From Acinetobacter rongchengensis (GTDB taxonomy: Bacteria; Pseudomonadota; Gammaproteobacteria; Pseudomonadales; Moraxellaceae): DNA of 64,000 nucleotides. Made by a program: the position numbers and the translations under genes. The notes under the pieces are model-generated. The model had not been told where the DNA came from, searched no databases, and was given only the letters and a program-made list of their open reading frames with translations. The stretch spans positions 1-64,000 of the forward strand of contig NZ_RAXT01000012.1 of the NCBI RefSeq assembly GCF_003611475.1, in the 5' to 3' direction. Numbering within the stretch: the stretch's first letter is position 1; each line of letters begins with the position of its first letter. Shown here in pieces: positions 18,703-28,458 of the stretch.

Positions 18703-19764
18703 TTATTCCCCTACAGCAGCGGTGTGTTCAACAGATGCATGTCCAGCTGCCGCATGGTCTGCACCATGGTAGTTGCTCATGTATGTATTGATAATACGCT
18801 TGAATAGGTCTGGCTCTACTGAAGAATAATAAGTCACAACGTGAGGCTTAGTAGGGAATGGACCTTTACGTTCAGCTTCATGTGCAAGTGCTATTTCTTC
18901 TGGAGTATGAGCATTGTTGACCATTGCTTCAATCTGATGTTTAGAACGGTCACCATCTTTGAGAGTGGCAAATTCAGCTTGATCTAAAACAGTTTTTTGA
19001 ACTGCTTCTGGATTGATTGAAGTACCTTTGCCTGCTTTAACAGCTTCAACCCAAGTGTTGAAATCTGCGTCAGACACTGCATGCGCTCTAAAACGCATTT
19101 GAGTGAAACCATAGCCACTATAGTTTGCAGAGAATCCACGGTAACCCTCAGCTGGGCTCGGTTGATCTGCAAGCATGTGCAATTTAGTTTGCATACCCGC
19201 CATAGCATAAACCTGACCTGCTAACTTAGGAATGAAGAAAGAGTTCATTGTAAAGTTAGAAGTGATTTGAAATTCAATCGGTTTATTGACTGGGAAACGA
19301 ACTTCGTTAATTGTAGCTATTTGTTGTTCAGGATAGATAAATACCCATTTAAACTGTTCAGCAACGGCTTGAATTTTTAAATGGTCTTCCATTTCACCTT
19401 GAGCATTTGTTAATGGTCTGTATGGGTCATATTGATGTGAACCCCACCATGTTAAATACGCAAGAATAGCAATAATAATACAAGGAATACCCCAAACTAC
19501 AATTTCAATTGCAGTAGAGTGTGCCCATGTAGGTTTATAGTCTGCATCTTTATTTGACGCACGATATTTCCAACCAAACCACAATGCCATAATAACTGAT
19601 GGAATCACCACCAAAAGCATTAAATAGATCGCTTTCATCATCAAGTCACTTTGACCTGAAGCTACTGGACCTTTAGAGTTTAGAAGTACTATATCACCAC
19701 CACACCCAGTTAAGAGCGCAGCTAGCGTAGATAAAGACAATACAGCTAAAATCGTTTGTCTCAT
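18703..19764 (-). CDS. cyoA: Cytochrome o ubiquinol oxidase subunit II
   Basis: The protein is 353 residues. A lipoprotein signal ends in LLTGC (Cys21), then two membrane helices and a periplasmic cupredoxin domain (FKWVFIYPEQQIATINEV, NSFFIPKLAGQVYAMAGMQT, YSGYGFTQMRF) that lacks CuA ligands, as expected for a quinol oxidase. The C-terminus is a His/Ala-rich tail (HGADHAAAGHASVEH), longer than in E. coli. It is first in cyoABCDE; GAGG precedes the ATG. Confidence 0.97.
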   Translation of the reverse strand: MRQTILAVLSLSTLAALLTGCGGDIVLLNSKGPVASGQSDLMMKAIYLMLLVVIPSVIMALWFGWKYRASNKDADYKPTWAHSTAIEIVVWGIPCIIIAILAYLTWWGSHQYDPYRPLTNAQGEMEDHLKIQAVAEQFKWVFIYPEQQIATINEVRFPVNKPIEFQITSNFTMNSFFIPKLAGQVYAMAGMQTKLHMLADQPSPAEGYRGFSANYSGYGFTQMRFRAHAVSDADFNTWVEAVKAGKGTSINPEAVQKTVLDQAEFATLKDGDRSKHQIEAMVNNAHTPEEIALAHEAERKGPFPTKPHVVTYYSSVEPDLFKRIINTYMSNYHGADHAAAGHASVEHTAAVGE

Positions 19765-20027
19765 TTTACAACCTCGGTGAAGAGTCCCATTCCCTATTTA
19801 AATATGGGATAGCGATTAAAGTGTCGCATGATTGAAAATGACTATTATTTACAAATAACAAGCATTCTCAATGATCTGACACCGCTACGTTGTAGGGCAT
19901 TATGCCTCATCTAGACAAACTTATCTATAGATAACGTTGCTTTAAATGTTTGTTATAAAAACCAAATTTTTTACTCGGAATTAATGACCGATCAGTATGT
20001 TTATTTTTAAAATCAATATTATGGAAA
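19765..20027. other. cyo promoter region
   Basis: About 260 bp upstream of cyoA, up to the terminator of the GYF_2/RDD gene. It is AT-rich. It must contain the cyo promoter and any oxygen or redox control, but no operator could be assigned by eye. Confidence 0.45.
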
Positions 20028-20051
20028 TAAAAAGGGATGACGAATCATCCC
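20028..20051 (-). terminator. Terminator after GYF_2/RDD gene
   Basis: The perfect stem GGGATGA/TCATCCC with a CGAA loop is followed on the minus strand by TTTTTATTT. It separates the RDD gene from cyo. Confidence 0.88.
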
Positions 20052-20068
20052 GAATAAGATTTGCAAAT

Positions 20069-20833
20069 TTATTGCTTTATCACCTTGGTTCTGGCTAATT
20101 TGTCATGCAAAGTTTGACGTTTTGAACTCAAGGCGAAAGCATGATCGATGATGGTGATAAATGGCATGAAAATCATATTCAAGAAGATGAAAATAACACT
20201 ACGCACTAGAAAAACTCGAGTTAAGTTGACTTTTTCATCTGTGTTGGCATCCACGATTTTGATTTTTGCGATTTTCTTACCTAAGCTTTGTCCAGATTTC
20301 GCAAGGAAAAAGGCTTGTACTGCTAACATGATAATGATGTAAAAGAAAACGCTTTGCCAAGCTTCTACAGGGATTAAATTGAGCAATTCTTGTTGGTATT
20401 GCACCATTTGATTTGAATTGGTGCTATTTTGCATTTTTTGCTGTAATGCATTGAGCTGAGTAATTTGATTCGGTTCTAAAAAGAATGAAGGAATGGCTGC
20501 TGCAGGTAACCACAGTAGAAGATCTAAAAATTTAGCAGAGATCCGTGATCCAAAGCTAGCCAGCTCTTGTGGCGCTTTTTTTTCTACGCGAACATTCTGA
20601 ATGGTATTATTCTGATGGTGACTTTCAGGTGTAGTGATTGATGGCGCAACATACCCAACAGGTGTATATACAAGCTGACCTTGTGTAAGTTCACCAAGTG
20701 CCTTCCATTCAGTCATACCTTGATGCCAAGCTAAATCCGTCAATAAGACTTGTTGACTCGCAAGCATTTGATTGAGTTGTTCAATGGTATATGGCCCAGC
20801 TTGTTGATTATTTCTCGCCAAGTAAATCTGCAT
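20069..20833 (-). CDS. GYF_2 and RDD domain membrane protein
   Basis: The protein is 254 residues. Residues 1-52 form a GYF_2 (DUF4339) domain (QQAGPYTIEQLNQML, LAWHQGMTEWKALGEL). A linker follows, then an RDD domain (~95-250) with three or four membrane helices, starting SFGSRISAKFLDLLLW and including AKSGQSLGKKIAKIKIVD. RDD proteins are poorly understood; some act in ion transport. The GYF_2 part probably binds a proline-rich partner on the cytoplasmic side. It is flanked by terminators on both sides, so it is transcribed alone. Confidence 0.85.
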   Translation of the reverse strand: MQIYLARNNQQAGPYTIEQLNQMLASQQVLLTDLAWHQGMTEWKALGELTQGQLVYTPVGYVAPSITTPESHHQNNTIQNVRVEKKAPQELASFGSRISAKFLDLLLWLPAAAIPSFFLEPNQITQLNALQQKMQNSTNSNQMVQYQQELLNLIPVEAWQSVFFYIIIMLAVQAFFLAKSGQSLGKKIAKIKIVDANTDEKVNLTRVFLVRSVIFIFLNMIFMPFITIIDHAFALSSKRQTLHDKLARTKVIKQ

Positions 20834-20880
20834 AAAACTAAATTCTCAAAATAAATCCAAACATACAAAAAACGTAGATG

Positions 20881-20909
20881 AAAAAAAGACCCTACGAGAG
20901 GGTCTTTTT
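20881..20909 (-). terminator. Terminator of ppsA
   Basis: The stem AAAAGACCCT/AGGGTCTTTT lies 13 bp after the ppsA stop and is followed by T on the minus strand. Confidence 0.87.
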
Positions 20910-20921
20910 TAACACGTTTTA

Positions 20922-23300
20922 TTAAACTTGTTTAGTCTTTTCTTCAGCTAAGAAGAACCAAGTATCTAAAACTGAGTCAGGGTTAAGTGAAACAGATTCA
21001 ATTCCTTGCTCCATTAACCATTTTGCAAGATCAGGATGGTCTGAAGGGCCTTGACCACAAATACCGACATATTTACCTGCTTTACGGCAAGCATGAATTG
21101 CCATTGAAAGTAATGCTTTAACAGCTGGATCACGCTCATCAAACAGGTGAGAAACGATACCAGAGTCACGGTCTAAACCAAGTGTTAACTGAGTTAAGTC
21201 ATTTGAACCGATAGAGAAACCATCAAAATGTTCAAGGAACTGTTCAGCCAATAATGCATTCGTTGGTAGTTCACACATCATGATCACTTTAAGACCATTT
21301 TCACCACGTCTTAAGCCATTTTGTGCCAATAACTCAATTACACGTTTCGCTTCAGTCACAGTACGTACGAAAGGAATCATGATTTGAATATTGGTTAAGC
21401 CCATTTCATCACGAGCTTTTTTCAATGCACGGCATTCTAATTCGAAGCAATCACGGAAGTTGTCAGATACATAGCGACTTGCGCCACGGAAACCTAACAT
21501 TGGGTTTTCTTCTTCTGGCTCGTAAAGTTTACCACCGATCAAGTTTGCATATTCATTTGACTTAAAGTCAGACATACGCACAATGACGGGTTTATCCGAA
21601 AATGCAGCCGCAAGAGTAGAAATACCTTCAACCAGTTTTTCAACATAGAATTCGATTGGAGATGCATAACCCGCAGTACGCGCCATAACAGCAGCACGTG
21701 TTTCACGTGGTAGGCTGTCGATGTTTAATAATGCTTTTGGATGCACACCAATCATACGGTTAATGATGAACTCTAGACGTGCAAGGCCAATCCCTTCGTT
21801 TGGAATTTGAGCGAAGTCAAATGCACGATCAGGGTTACCGACGTTCATCATGATCTTGAACGGAAGTTTTGGCATAGATTCAATTGAATTACGCTGAATT
21901 TCAAAATCCAACGAACCTTCATAGATGAACCCTGTATCACCCTCAGCACATGAGACAGTGACTTCTTGACCGTCAGTCAAGACTTCAGTGGCATTACCAC
22001 AACCTACGATCGCAGGAACACCAAGTTCACGTGCAATAATTGCAGCGTGACAAGTACGACCACCACGGTTAGTGACAATCGCAGCAGCACGTTTCATTAC
22101 TGGTTCCCAATCTGGGTCAGTCATGTCTGAAACAAGAACATCACCTTCTTGTACTTTGTCCATTTCTTTAATAGAAGTGACAATACGTACTTTACCTGAA
22201 CCAATGCGTTGACCGATTGAACGACCTTCACAAAGTACAGTGCCTTTTTGTTTAAGCAGGTAACGTTCCATTGTGCCGACATTTTCACGGCTTTTTACAG
22301 TTTCAGGACGTGCTTGAACGATATAGATTTGACCATCGTCACCATCTTTCGCCCATTCGATATCCATTGGAGAACCATAATGCTCTTCAATGATCAACGC
22401 TTGTTTAGCAAGTTCTTGAAGTTCTAAATCATTCAGTGCAAATTGTTGACGATCTGCTTTTTCTACGTCCACGACAACAACTGATTTACCCGCAGCACCT
22501 TCATCACCATAAATCATTTTTTGGTGCTTAGAACCTAGGTTACGGCGAATAACGGCATGTTTACCATTTCTGAGCAAAGGCTTAGAAACATAGAATTCGT
22601 CAGGGTTTACTGCACCTTGTACAACCATTTCACCCAAACCATAAGAGGCAGTGATGAATACTGCTTCACGGAAACCAGATTCTGTATCGAGGGTAAACAT
22701 TACACCCGCAGCACCTGTTTCAGAGCGAACCATACGTTGGATGCCCGCAGAGAGTGCAACAATATCGTGCGCAAAGTTTTGATGTACACGGTAAGCAATT
22801 GCACGGTCATTATAAAGTGAAGCAAACACTTCTTTAATTGCGATAAGGACATTGTCAATACCACGAATATTTAAGAAGGTTTCTTGTTGTCCAGCAAATG
22901 AAGCGTCTGGTAAATCTTCAGCAGTTGCTGATGAACGTACTGCAACTGCAATGTCAGGGTTACCATTTGAAAGCGCAGCGAAAGCTTCACGAACTTCTTT
23001 TTCAAGTCCTGCTGTAAGTGGAGTGTCTACGATCCATTGACGAATTTTTGCGCCAGTTTCTGCAAGTGCATTGACATCATCAACATTCAATACTGCAAGT
23101 TCAGCATTAATTTTTGCATTAAGACCGCTTTGTTCAAGGAATTCGCGATACGCTTCTGCAGTCGTTGCAAATCCACCGGGTACAGATACGCCAGCATTTG
23201 CTAAATGACTGATCATTTCCCCAAGTGAAGAATTTTTACCACCCACGATCTCTACGTCGTGTTTCCCTAGTTTTTCCAGACCGATTACGCGTGCTTCCAA
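20922..23300 (-). CDS. ppsA: Phosphoenolpyruvate synthase
   Basis: The protein is 792 residues, full length for the family. The N-terminal ATP-grasp-like domain (~1-340: [34 protein letters not shown]) makes phospho-enzyme. The swivelling domain has the phospho-accepting His in [15 protein letters not shown] (~421). The C-terminal TIM barrel (~470-790) has [17 protein letters not shown] and CGQGPSDHP. It converts pyruvate, ATP and water to PEP, AMP and phosphate for gluconeogenesis. It is divergent from its regulator gene ppsR, 155 bp away. Confidence 0.98.
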   Translation of the reverse strand: MEARVIGLEKLGKHDVEIVGGKNSSLGEMISHLANAGVSVPGGFATTAEAYREFLEQSGLNAKINAELAVLNVDDVNALAETGAKIRQWIVDTPLTAGLEKEVREAFAALSNGNPDIAVAVRSSATAEDLPDASFAGQQETFLNIRGIDNVLIAIKEVFASLYNDRAIAYRVHQNFAHDIVALSAGIQRMVRSETGAAGVMFTLDTESGFREAVFITASYGLGEMVVQGAVNPDEFYVSKPLLRNGKHAVIRRNLGSKHQKMIYGDEGAAGKSVVVVDVEKADRQQFALNDLELQELAKQALIIEEHYGSPMDIEWAKDGDDGQIYIVQARPETVKSRENVGTMERYLLKQKGTVLCEGRSIGQRIGSGKVRIVTSIKEMDKVQEGDVLVSDMTDPDWEPVMKRAAAIVTNRGGRTCHAAIIARELGVPAIVGCGNATEVLTDGQEVTVSCAEGDTGFIYEGSLDFEIQRNSIESMPKLPFKIMMNVGNPDRAFDFAQIPNEGIGLARLEFIINRMIGVHPKALLNIDSLPRETRAAVMARTAGYASPIEFYVEKLVEGISTLAAAFSDKPVIVRMSDFKSNEYANLIGGKLYEPEEENPMLGFRGASRYVSDNFRDCFELECRALKKARDEMGLTNIQIMIPFVRTVTEAKRVIELLAQNGLRRGENGLKVIMMCELPTNALLAEQFLEHFDGFSIGSNDLTQLTLGLDRDSGIVSHLFDERDPAVKALLSMAIHACRKAGKYVGICGQGPSDHPDLAKWLMEQGIESVSLNPDSVLDTWFFLAEEKTKQV

Positions 23301-23455
23301 AGTTGTTACTCCACTTTTGCAGTATTAATCACTATCTTGGCATGAAATTATAACAAAAAACTTAGCATTTTGATTCAACTAAGTGATAGTCATGTAAGAT
23401 GGGGGTTACTATAAAGATTATACATCGCTAAGACAAATTTTTGAGGAGAATTTTA

Positions 23456-24292
23456 ATGTCAGAAAGTAACCAGATAAAGCGCAGCGTTTTTTTCATTTCA
23501 GATGGTACCGCGATCACGGCAGAAACTCTTGGGCATTCATTATTAGCGCAATTCCCTCATGTAAAGTTTGATATTCATATTATTCCCTATATAACGTCTG
23601 AAGAAGCAGCGATGAATGTCGTCGAAGAAATCAATAAAAGTGCTGAAAAAGATGGGCAACAGCCTTTGGTGTTCGATACTTTAGTTGACCCTTATGTACG
23701 TGATATTATTAATACTGCAAATGCAGTAAATCTTGATGTTTTTGAAGGACTTATTAGTAAGTTATCTGATGTTTTGGGGACGCCACCTACAACTTTAGTC
23801 GGACAAACCCATGCAGTGACCGATTCTGAGTCATATAAAGCCCGTATTGATGCTGTTCATTTCGCTTTAGACAATGATGATGGGGCTAGAACACGACATT
23901 ATGACAAAGCAGATTTGATCCTGATTGGTGTATCTCGTTCAGGCAAAACGCCGACCTCTATTTACTTGTCATTACAGTTTGGGATTCGTGTTGCAAACTA
24001 TCCTTTAACCGAAGAAGACTTAGATGATAACCGTTTGCCAGCAGTGCTTAAAGAGCATAAGCACAAATTATTTGGCTTAATGATTGATGCTGAGCGCCTT
24101 GTTGCTATTCGTTCGGAACGTAAGGCGAATAGCCGTTATGCAAGTTTTAGCCAGTGCCAAATGGAGCTTCGTGCGGTGGAAGGTATTTACATTTCAGAAG
24201 GCATTAAATATCTCAATGTTTCAGAAATGTCAATTGAGGAAATTTCTACTCGTGTTTTACAAATGACAGGTTTAAAGCGTCGTATTGGTTAA
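23456..24292 (+). CDS. ppsR: PEP synthase regulatory protein (kinase/pyrophosphorylase)
   Basis: The protein is 278 residues. The ATG at 23456 was chosen because GAGGAGA sits 6 nt upstream; a TTG at 23441 lies before that site. It has FFISDGTAITAETLGHSLL and the P-loop GVSRSGKTPTSIYL (~155). The DUF299 family uses ADP to phosphorylate a Thr of PEP synthase (inactive form) and Pi to remove it. Divergent pairing with ppsA supports the assignment. Confidence 0.96.
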   Translation: MSESNQIKRSVFFISDGTAITAETLGHSLLAQFPHVKFDIHIIPYITSEEAAMNVVEEINKSAEKDGQQPLVFDTLVDPYVRDIINTANAVNLDVFEGLISKLSDVLGTPPTTLVGQTHAVTDSESYKARIDAVHFALDNDDGARTRHYDKADLILIGVSRSGKTPTSIYLSLQFGIRVANYPLTEEDLDDNRLPAVLKEHKHKLFGLMIDAERLVAIRSERKANSRYASFSQCQMELRAVEGIYISEGIKYLNVSEMSIEEISTRVLQMTGLKRRIG

Positions 24293-24338
24293 ATAACCTC
24301 AGAATTTTCAAGTCATATTGTAATGATAGTGTGATGAC

Positions 24339-24369
24339 AAAAAAGGCTGAATTTGGATTCAGCCTTTTT
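24339..24369 (+). terminator. Terminator of ppsR
   Basis: The stem AAAAGGCTGAAT/ATTCAGCCTTTT with TTGG loop is followed by T-rich sequence, 45 bp after the ppsR stop. Confidence 0.88.
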
Positions 24370-24519
24370 GCTTTTTTTTATTTGATTGATAGGTTCATGC
24401 TCATATTTTTCCGATTTAAAATGTGAAGGAAAAGGATGGAAAACCATCAAAATTCGCGCATCATTTTGATTGTTTTTTAAGCTACTATTTAGAAATTTGA
24501 TTATCCTCGGATCAAGTAT

Positions 24520-26556
24520 TTAGAAATTAGAGCGTGCCTTGAAAGGTTTTGCACGACGTAATTGATGTAAAACTGAAACCAAGAGATCAATTTCTTCCGT
24601 GGTATTATAAAAAGCCAAAGAAGGGCGAACTGTACGTTCTACGCCAAATCGTCTTAGAATTGGCTGGGCACAATGATGTCCAGTACGTACAGCAATTCCG
24701 TATTGATTTAATACTTTACCCACTTCTTCTGTTTCATAACCAGCAAGGGTAAAGGACATCACACTGGCTTTGTTTAATGCCGTACCAATTGGTTTTAAAC
24801 CCGAAACACTTTGTAAAGCATGCTGTCCATATTCAAGTAAATCATGTTCATAACGTGCAATGTTGTGGATTCCAATACTTTCTACATATTCTAAAGCAGC
24901 GCCTAATCCCACAGCATCTGCAATATTTCCTGTACCTGCTTCAAACTTGTTTGGTGCAGGTTGGTAGATGACATTTTCAAAAGTAACATCCTGAATCATA
25001 TTGCCGCCGCCTTCCCAAACAGGCATGCTTGCTAATAATTCAGATTTTGCGTAAACCGCACCTATTCCAGTCGGGCCAAAAACCTTGTGACCTGAGAATA
25101 CAAAGAAATCTGCATCTAGAGTCGCTACATTAGTCGGGATATGTGAAACTGATTGTGCTCCATCGATGAGTACACGAACACCTGCTGCATGTGCTAAGGC
25201 AATGATTTCCTGAGTGGGGGTAACAGTACCTAGTGCATTTGAAACTTGGGTGATTGAAACCAGTTTGGTTTTAGGATTGAGTAGCTTTATAAATTCATCA
25301 ATACGAATTTGACCTGTATCATCTACAGGAATGACCCGCAGTTTCGCACCTGTTTCTTGGCTTAATTGATACCACGGGACAATATTGGCATGGTGTTCCA
25401 AATGCGAAATAATAATTTCATCACCCGCACCAATATTTTGTTTACCCCATGATTTTGCAATTAAATTAATTCCTTCAGTGGTACCTCGTACAAAGATAAT
25501 ATTTTGAGCGGATGGCGAACCAATAAAGCGAGCAACAACATTACGCGCATGTTCATAAGCATCACTGGCACGAGCAGCAAGTTCATGCGCAGCGCGGTGA
25601 ATATTCGAATTTTCATGTTGATAAAAATAAGAAATACGGTCAATGACAGCCTGTGGTTTATGCGTTGTTGCTGCATTATCTAGCCAGATTAATGGTTTGC
25701 CATTCACACGTTCTTGTAAGATTGGAAAATCCCTACGAATTTTCCAAATATCAATCGGTTGGTCATTGTGGCGTGTGATTGGAATTTGCACATCTTGATG
25801 TTGTTGCGGCTGATCAAACTTCGAATACTCTGCAAAGTAATAACCCGATTCTGTGGTTGCAGGTTTATCATTGCGATCTTTAAGTAAGCCTTTGAGCTGA
25901 TGATCCTGAATAACATGGTATTGATCAGTATGGAAAGTATCAAACGGGCCATTAAAATCGTTGTTAAAATAGCCATCAACGGGAAAAGGCTCAGATGATG
26001 GTGTGGTTTGAGTATTTAAATCCGTCGTTATTGGTTTGGCAATATCTAAAAAATAATAGTCAGATGATCCTGTTGTTACATTTTGCGAGTTTGGTCGTTG
26101 TAATTTCGGTACAAGACTTTGGCTATTTAAGGGGCTTACATATTTTAACTCACTGTTGGTTGACGGAATATCTAAACGATTCAAAAGTGCAAACGGATCA
26201 GGATGGTGAGCACCACCGATCACTGGCGAAGACGATAAAACTCTACGTTCAGGATGGTCTGTTGTTGGTTCTATATAATGTTGAGCCAAGTTTGGATTCA
26301 GATTGCTTTGTTGCACAATCGCAGGAATGCGTCCACTCAATGCTGCCACAGGGTCTTTAGGCTGAGGTGGATGGCTAATACCTTGATTTGCGTATTCAGG
26401 TAAATCCAAATTTAACCCTTGAGGATTGTGCTTTGGCAAAGCAGAGAAAAATGCTGCTGCCAATTGAGTCATCACAGATTCACTAAAAGGTGCATCTGCA
26501 ATTGCAGATGCTGAATCGGTTGGATTTATATTATTTGTAGGTTGTTGGATAGTCAT
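24520..26556 (-). CDS. Encapsulin cargo cysteine desulfurase (SufS-like, long N-terminal targeting region)
   Basis: The protein is 678 residues. Residues ~270-678 are a group II (SufS-like) PLP cysteine desulfurase: LDNAATTHKPQAV, HLEHHANIVPW, PLP Lys491 in FSGHKVFGPTG, and catalytic Cys629 in RTGHHCAQPILRRFG. Residues 1-~270 are Pro/Asn/Gln-rich and probably disordered, with short conserved-looking islands (PDPFALLNRLDIPS, YYFLDIAKP, GYYFAEYSKF). This layout is that of cargo enzymes packed in family 2A encapsulins through the disordered leader. It takes sulfur from L-cysteine. The start codon lies inside the shell gene (26-bp overlap). Confidence 0.93.
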   Translation of the reverse strand: MTIQQPTNNINPTDSASAIADAPFSESVMTQLAAAFFSALPKHNPQGLNLDLPEYANQGISHPPQPKDPVAALSGRIPAIVQQSNLNPNLAQHYIEPTTDHPERRVLSSSPVIGGAHHPDPFALLNRLDIPSTNSELKYVSPLNSQSLVPKLQRPNSQNVTTGSSDYYFLDIAKPITTDLNTQTTPSSEPFPVDGYFNNDFNGPFDTFHTDQYHVIQDHQLKGLLKDRNDKPATTESGYYFAEYSKFDQPQQHQDVQIPITRHNDQPIDIWKIRRDFPILQERVNGKPLIWLDNAATTHKPQAVIDRISYFYQHENSNIHRAAHELAARASDAYEHARNVVARFIGSPSAQNIIFVRGTTEGINLIAKSWGKQNIGAGDEIIISHLEHHANIVPWYQLSQETGAKLRVIPVDDTGQIRIDEFIKLLNPKTKLVSITQVSNALGTVTPTQEIIALAHAAGVRVLIDGAQSVSHIPTNVATLDADFFVFSGHKVFGPTGIGAVYAKSELLASMPVWEGGGNMIQDVTFENVIYQPAPNKFEAGTGNIADAVGLGAALEYVESIGIHNIARYEHDLLEYGQHALQSVSGLKPIGTALNKASVMSFTLAGYETEEVGKVLNQYGIAVRTGHHCAQPILRRFGVERTVRPSLAFYNTTEEIDLLVSVLHQLRRAKPFKARSNF

Positions 26557-27463
26557 GGTATTTGTCTACCTCCACGTCTTCAAGTACAGCTAAGGCATCT
26601 TCAGTTAATACAGCCAAAGAGCAATATAAAGAAATTAAATAAGATGCAATCGCATTCCGATTAATTCCCATGAACCGTACAGACAGTCCTGGCGCTTGTT
26701 CACCTGCTAAGCCGGGTTGGAATAAGCCAACAACCCCTTGACGTTTTTCTCCGACACGCAACAAAATGATTTTGGTTTTACCATCCTCAACAGGAATTTT
26801 ATTCGACGGAATCAGGGGGACACCACGCCAAGTAATGAACTGAGAACCAAATAAACTTACAGTTGGTGGCGGAACACCACGACGGGTACATTCACGACCA
26901 AAAGCGGCAATCGCATCTGGATGCGCAAGGAAAAAACCAGGTTCTTTCCAAACTTTACGCAGTAAATCATCAAAATCATCAGGGGTTGGTGCGCCAGTCA
27001 ATGTTGAAATACGTTGCTGATCTGCCACACTGGCAAGTAAGCCGTATTCAGGATTATTGATCAGTTCACTTTCTTGGCGTTCTTTAATTGTTTCAATGGT
27101 TAAGCGTAATTGTTCTTTGATTTGATCATGTGGACTACTATATAAGTCAGAAACACGGGTATGAATGTCTAAGACCGTGGAGACGCCATTTAAAAAGTAT
27201 TCTCTTGGATTTAATTCATAATCCACAAACGTTTGTGGGAGGGTAGCTTCATCACGTTGTGTACATGCCACTTGTATATCATCGGTATTGCTCACTTGGT
27301 TAACACGATAGATCCCTGCTTCAACAGGTGTCCATTGCAGTAAATGTGTCAACCAGCGTGGTGTAATTGTAGACAGCTGAGGAACGGTTTTTGTTGCATT
27401 TGCTAACTGGCGGGCAGCTTGATCGCTTAAAGATTGTCGTGCAACTTCTTGGTGTTTAGCCAT
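26531..27463 (-). CDS. Family 2A encapsulin shell protein (SrpI-like)
   Basis: The protein is 310 residues, the usual size of family 2A shells with an HK97-type fold. The family shows in the N-terminal arm (SLSDQAARQLANATKTVPQ), TPRWLTHLLQWTPVEAGIYRVN, FFLAHPDAIAAFGRECTRRG, VSLFGSQFITWRGVPLIPS and the end RFMGINRNAIASYLISLY. Shells self-assemble into icosahedral compartments in the cytoplasm. Family 2A shells with cysteine desulfurase cargo store elemental sulfur in A. baumannii, as I recall from published work. The gene precedes and overlaps the cargo gene. Confidence 0.93.
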   Translation of the reverse strand: MAKHQEVARQSLSDQAARQLANATKTVPQLSTITPRWLTHLLQWTPVEAGIYRVNQVSNTDDIQVACTQRDEATLPQTFVDYELNPREYFLNGVSTVLDIHTRVSDLYSSPHDQIKEQLRLTIETIKERQESELINNPEYGLLASVADQQRISTLTGAPTPDDFDDLLRKVWKEPGFFLAHPDAIAAFGRECTRRGVPPPTVSLFGSQFITWRGVPLIPSNKIPVEDGKTKIILLRVGEKRQGVVGLFQPGLAGEQAPGLSVRFMGINRNAIASYLISLYCSLAVLTEDALAVLEDVEVDKYHDYPTTYK

Positions 27464-27590
27464 GTTTATATAAATCCTAAAAATAATGAAAATGAAAGTA
27501 GGGTAAAGTTAAATTTATGTTTTTTCGGCAATACTGATCCTCTCCATCGCATTGAAGTTTTATAAAATTGAATTGTGAGTAAATGAAAGG

Positions 27591-27609
27591 TTTAGCGTTG
27601 AGCGCTAAA
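27591..27609. promoter_or_regulatory. Palindrome upstream of encapsulin operon
   Basis: Perfect 7-bp arms TTTAGCG/CGCTAAA surround TTGAG. It lies between the rhodanese stop and the encapsulin start, about 130 bp upstream of the latter. No T run follows, so an operator is as likely as a weak transcript end. Confidence 0.35.
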
Positions 27610-27640
27610 TATCACGGTTTAAGTGATGAAATACTGAACT

Positions 27641-28129
27641 TTATTCTTGTTTCCATGGTAGTTGATGAAAGCGCCAACCATTAAACACACCACGGTGATC
27701 ATTCTCATCCAAATCACCTTCAAAGCCTTGATCGATGTTATACACATGTTCAAAACCTGCATTAAACGCCACATTGGCAGCAGCAGCTGAACGTTTACCA
27801 CTACGGCAAAGCAGCAGAATGGTTTTCTCTTTACCCACTTTAGTTTCGAGTTCTTTAGCAAAGCGTGGGTTTCGATTCAAAGCTGTTCCAGTCGCCCAAG
27901 GAATGTGAATGGTCTCTTCTACATAGCCGACAAATTTGCGTTCTTCATTGGTACGTACATCCACAATGACTGCATGCCCAGTTTGAAATAATGCCCATGC
28001 TTCATGTGGTAAAACAGTACCTGTAAATTCTAGATAATGGTCTTCAACGCGTTGTTTGGCTTGTTCAAAGATTTGTTTGATTTTGCCGTTATCCAATTGG
28101 ATAAAATTAATTTGAGTTACGCTATTCAT
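27641..28129 (-). CDS. Rhodanese-like sulfurtransferase, encapsulin-associated
   Basis: The protein is 162 residues. The ATG at 28129 follows AAGGTG by 6 nt; an upstream TTG at 28147 overlaps this site. A single rhodanese domain carries HAVIVDVRTNEERKFVGYV and the active loop LLLCRSGKRSA with Cys108, ending WRFHQLPW. It has no signal peptide. Such enzymes carry persulfide sulfur between donor and acceptor. It lies upstream of the encapsulin gene on the same strand (about 180 bp gap) and divergent from the serine acetyltransferase, a known family 2A neighbourhood. Confidence 0.9.
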   Translation of the reverse strand: MNSVTQINFIQLDNGKIKQIFEQAKQRVEDHYLEFTGTVLPHEAWALFQTGHAVIVDVRTNEERKFVGYVEETIHIPWATGTALNRNPRFAKELETKVGKEKTILLLCRSGKRSAAAANVAFNAGFEHVYNIDQGFEGDLDENDHRGVFNGWRFHQLPWKQE

Positions 28130-28458
28130 ATGACACACCTTAATCAAATTCTTGGAAAAGCTTTTCTGAATTTGAAATAATATATTTGAAAAGTTGATAT
28201 TAAATATAATGATTATTTATATATTGAAAATGAATAAAATTTGCATTGCATATTCTTATTTTTGGAAAGACCTTCAATGTTGCTTAAACTCATCTAAGTG
28301 GATTGATCGTTGTTTTGAATGATCATTTGAAGAAGGTTTTAAAAAGCTAAATCCAAATTTGAGATATGATTATACAAACAATGTTTATCTAAATCTGTGC
28401 GAATAAAATAAGATTTAGGCAGTAGAATTGAATAAAGAATTAAAACGCAGGTAAACCC
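28130..28458. other. Divergent promoter region, rhodanese / serine acetyltransferase
   Basis: About 330 bp, very AT-rich (runs such as TTATATATTG). It should contain promoters for both directions and so is the likely control point of the encapsulin locus, perhaps by sulfur regulators such as CysB. No operator could be assigned by eye. No gene is seen. Confidence 0.45.
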
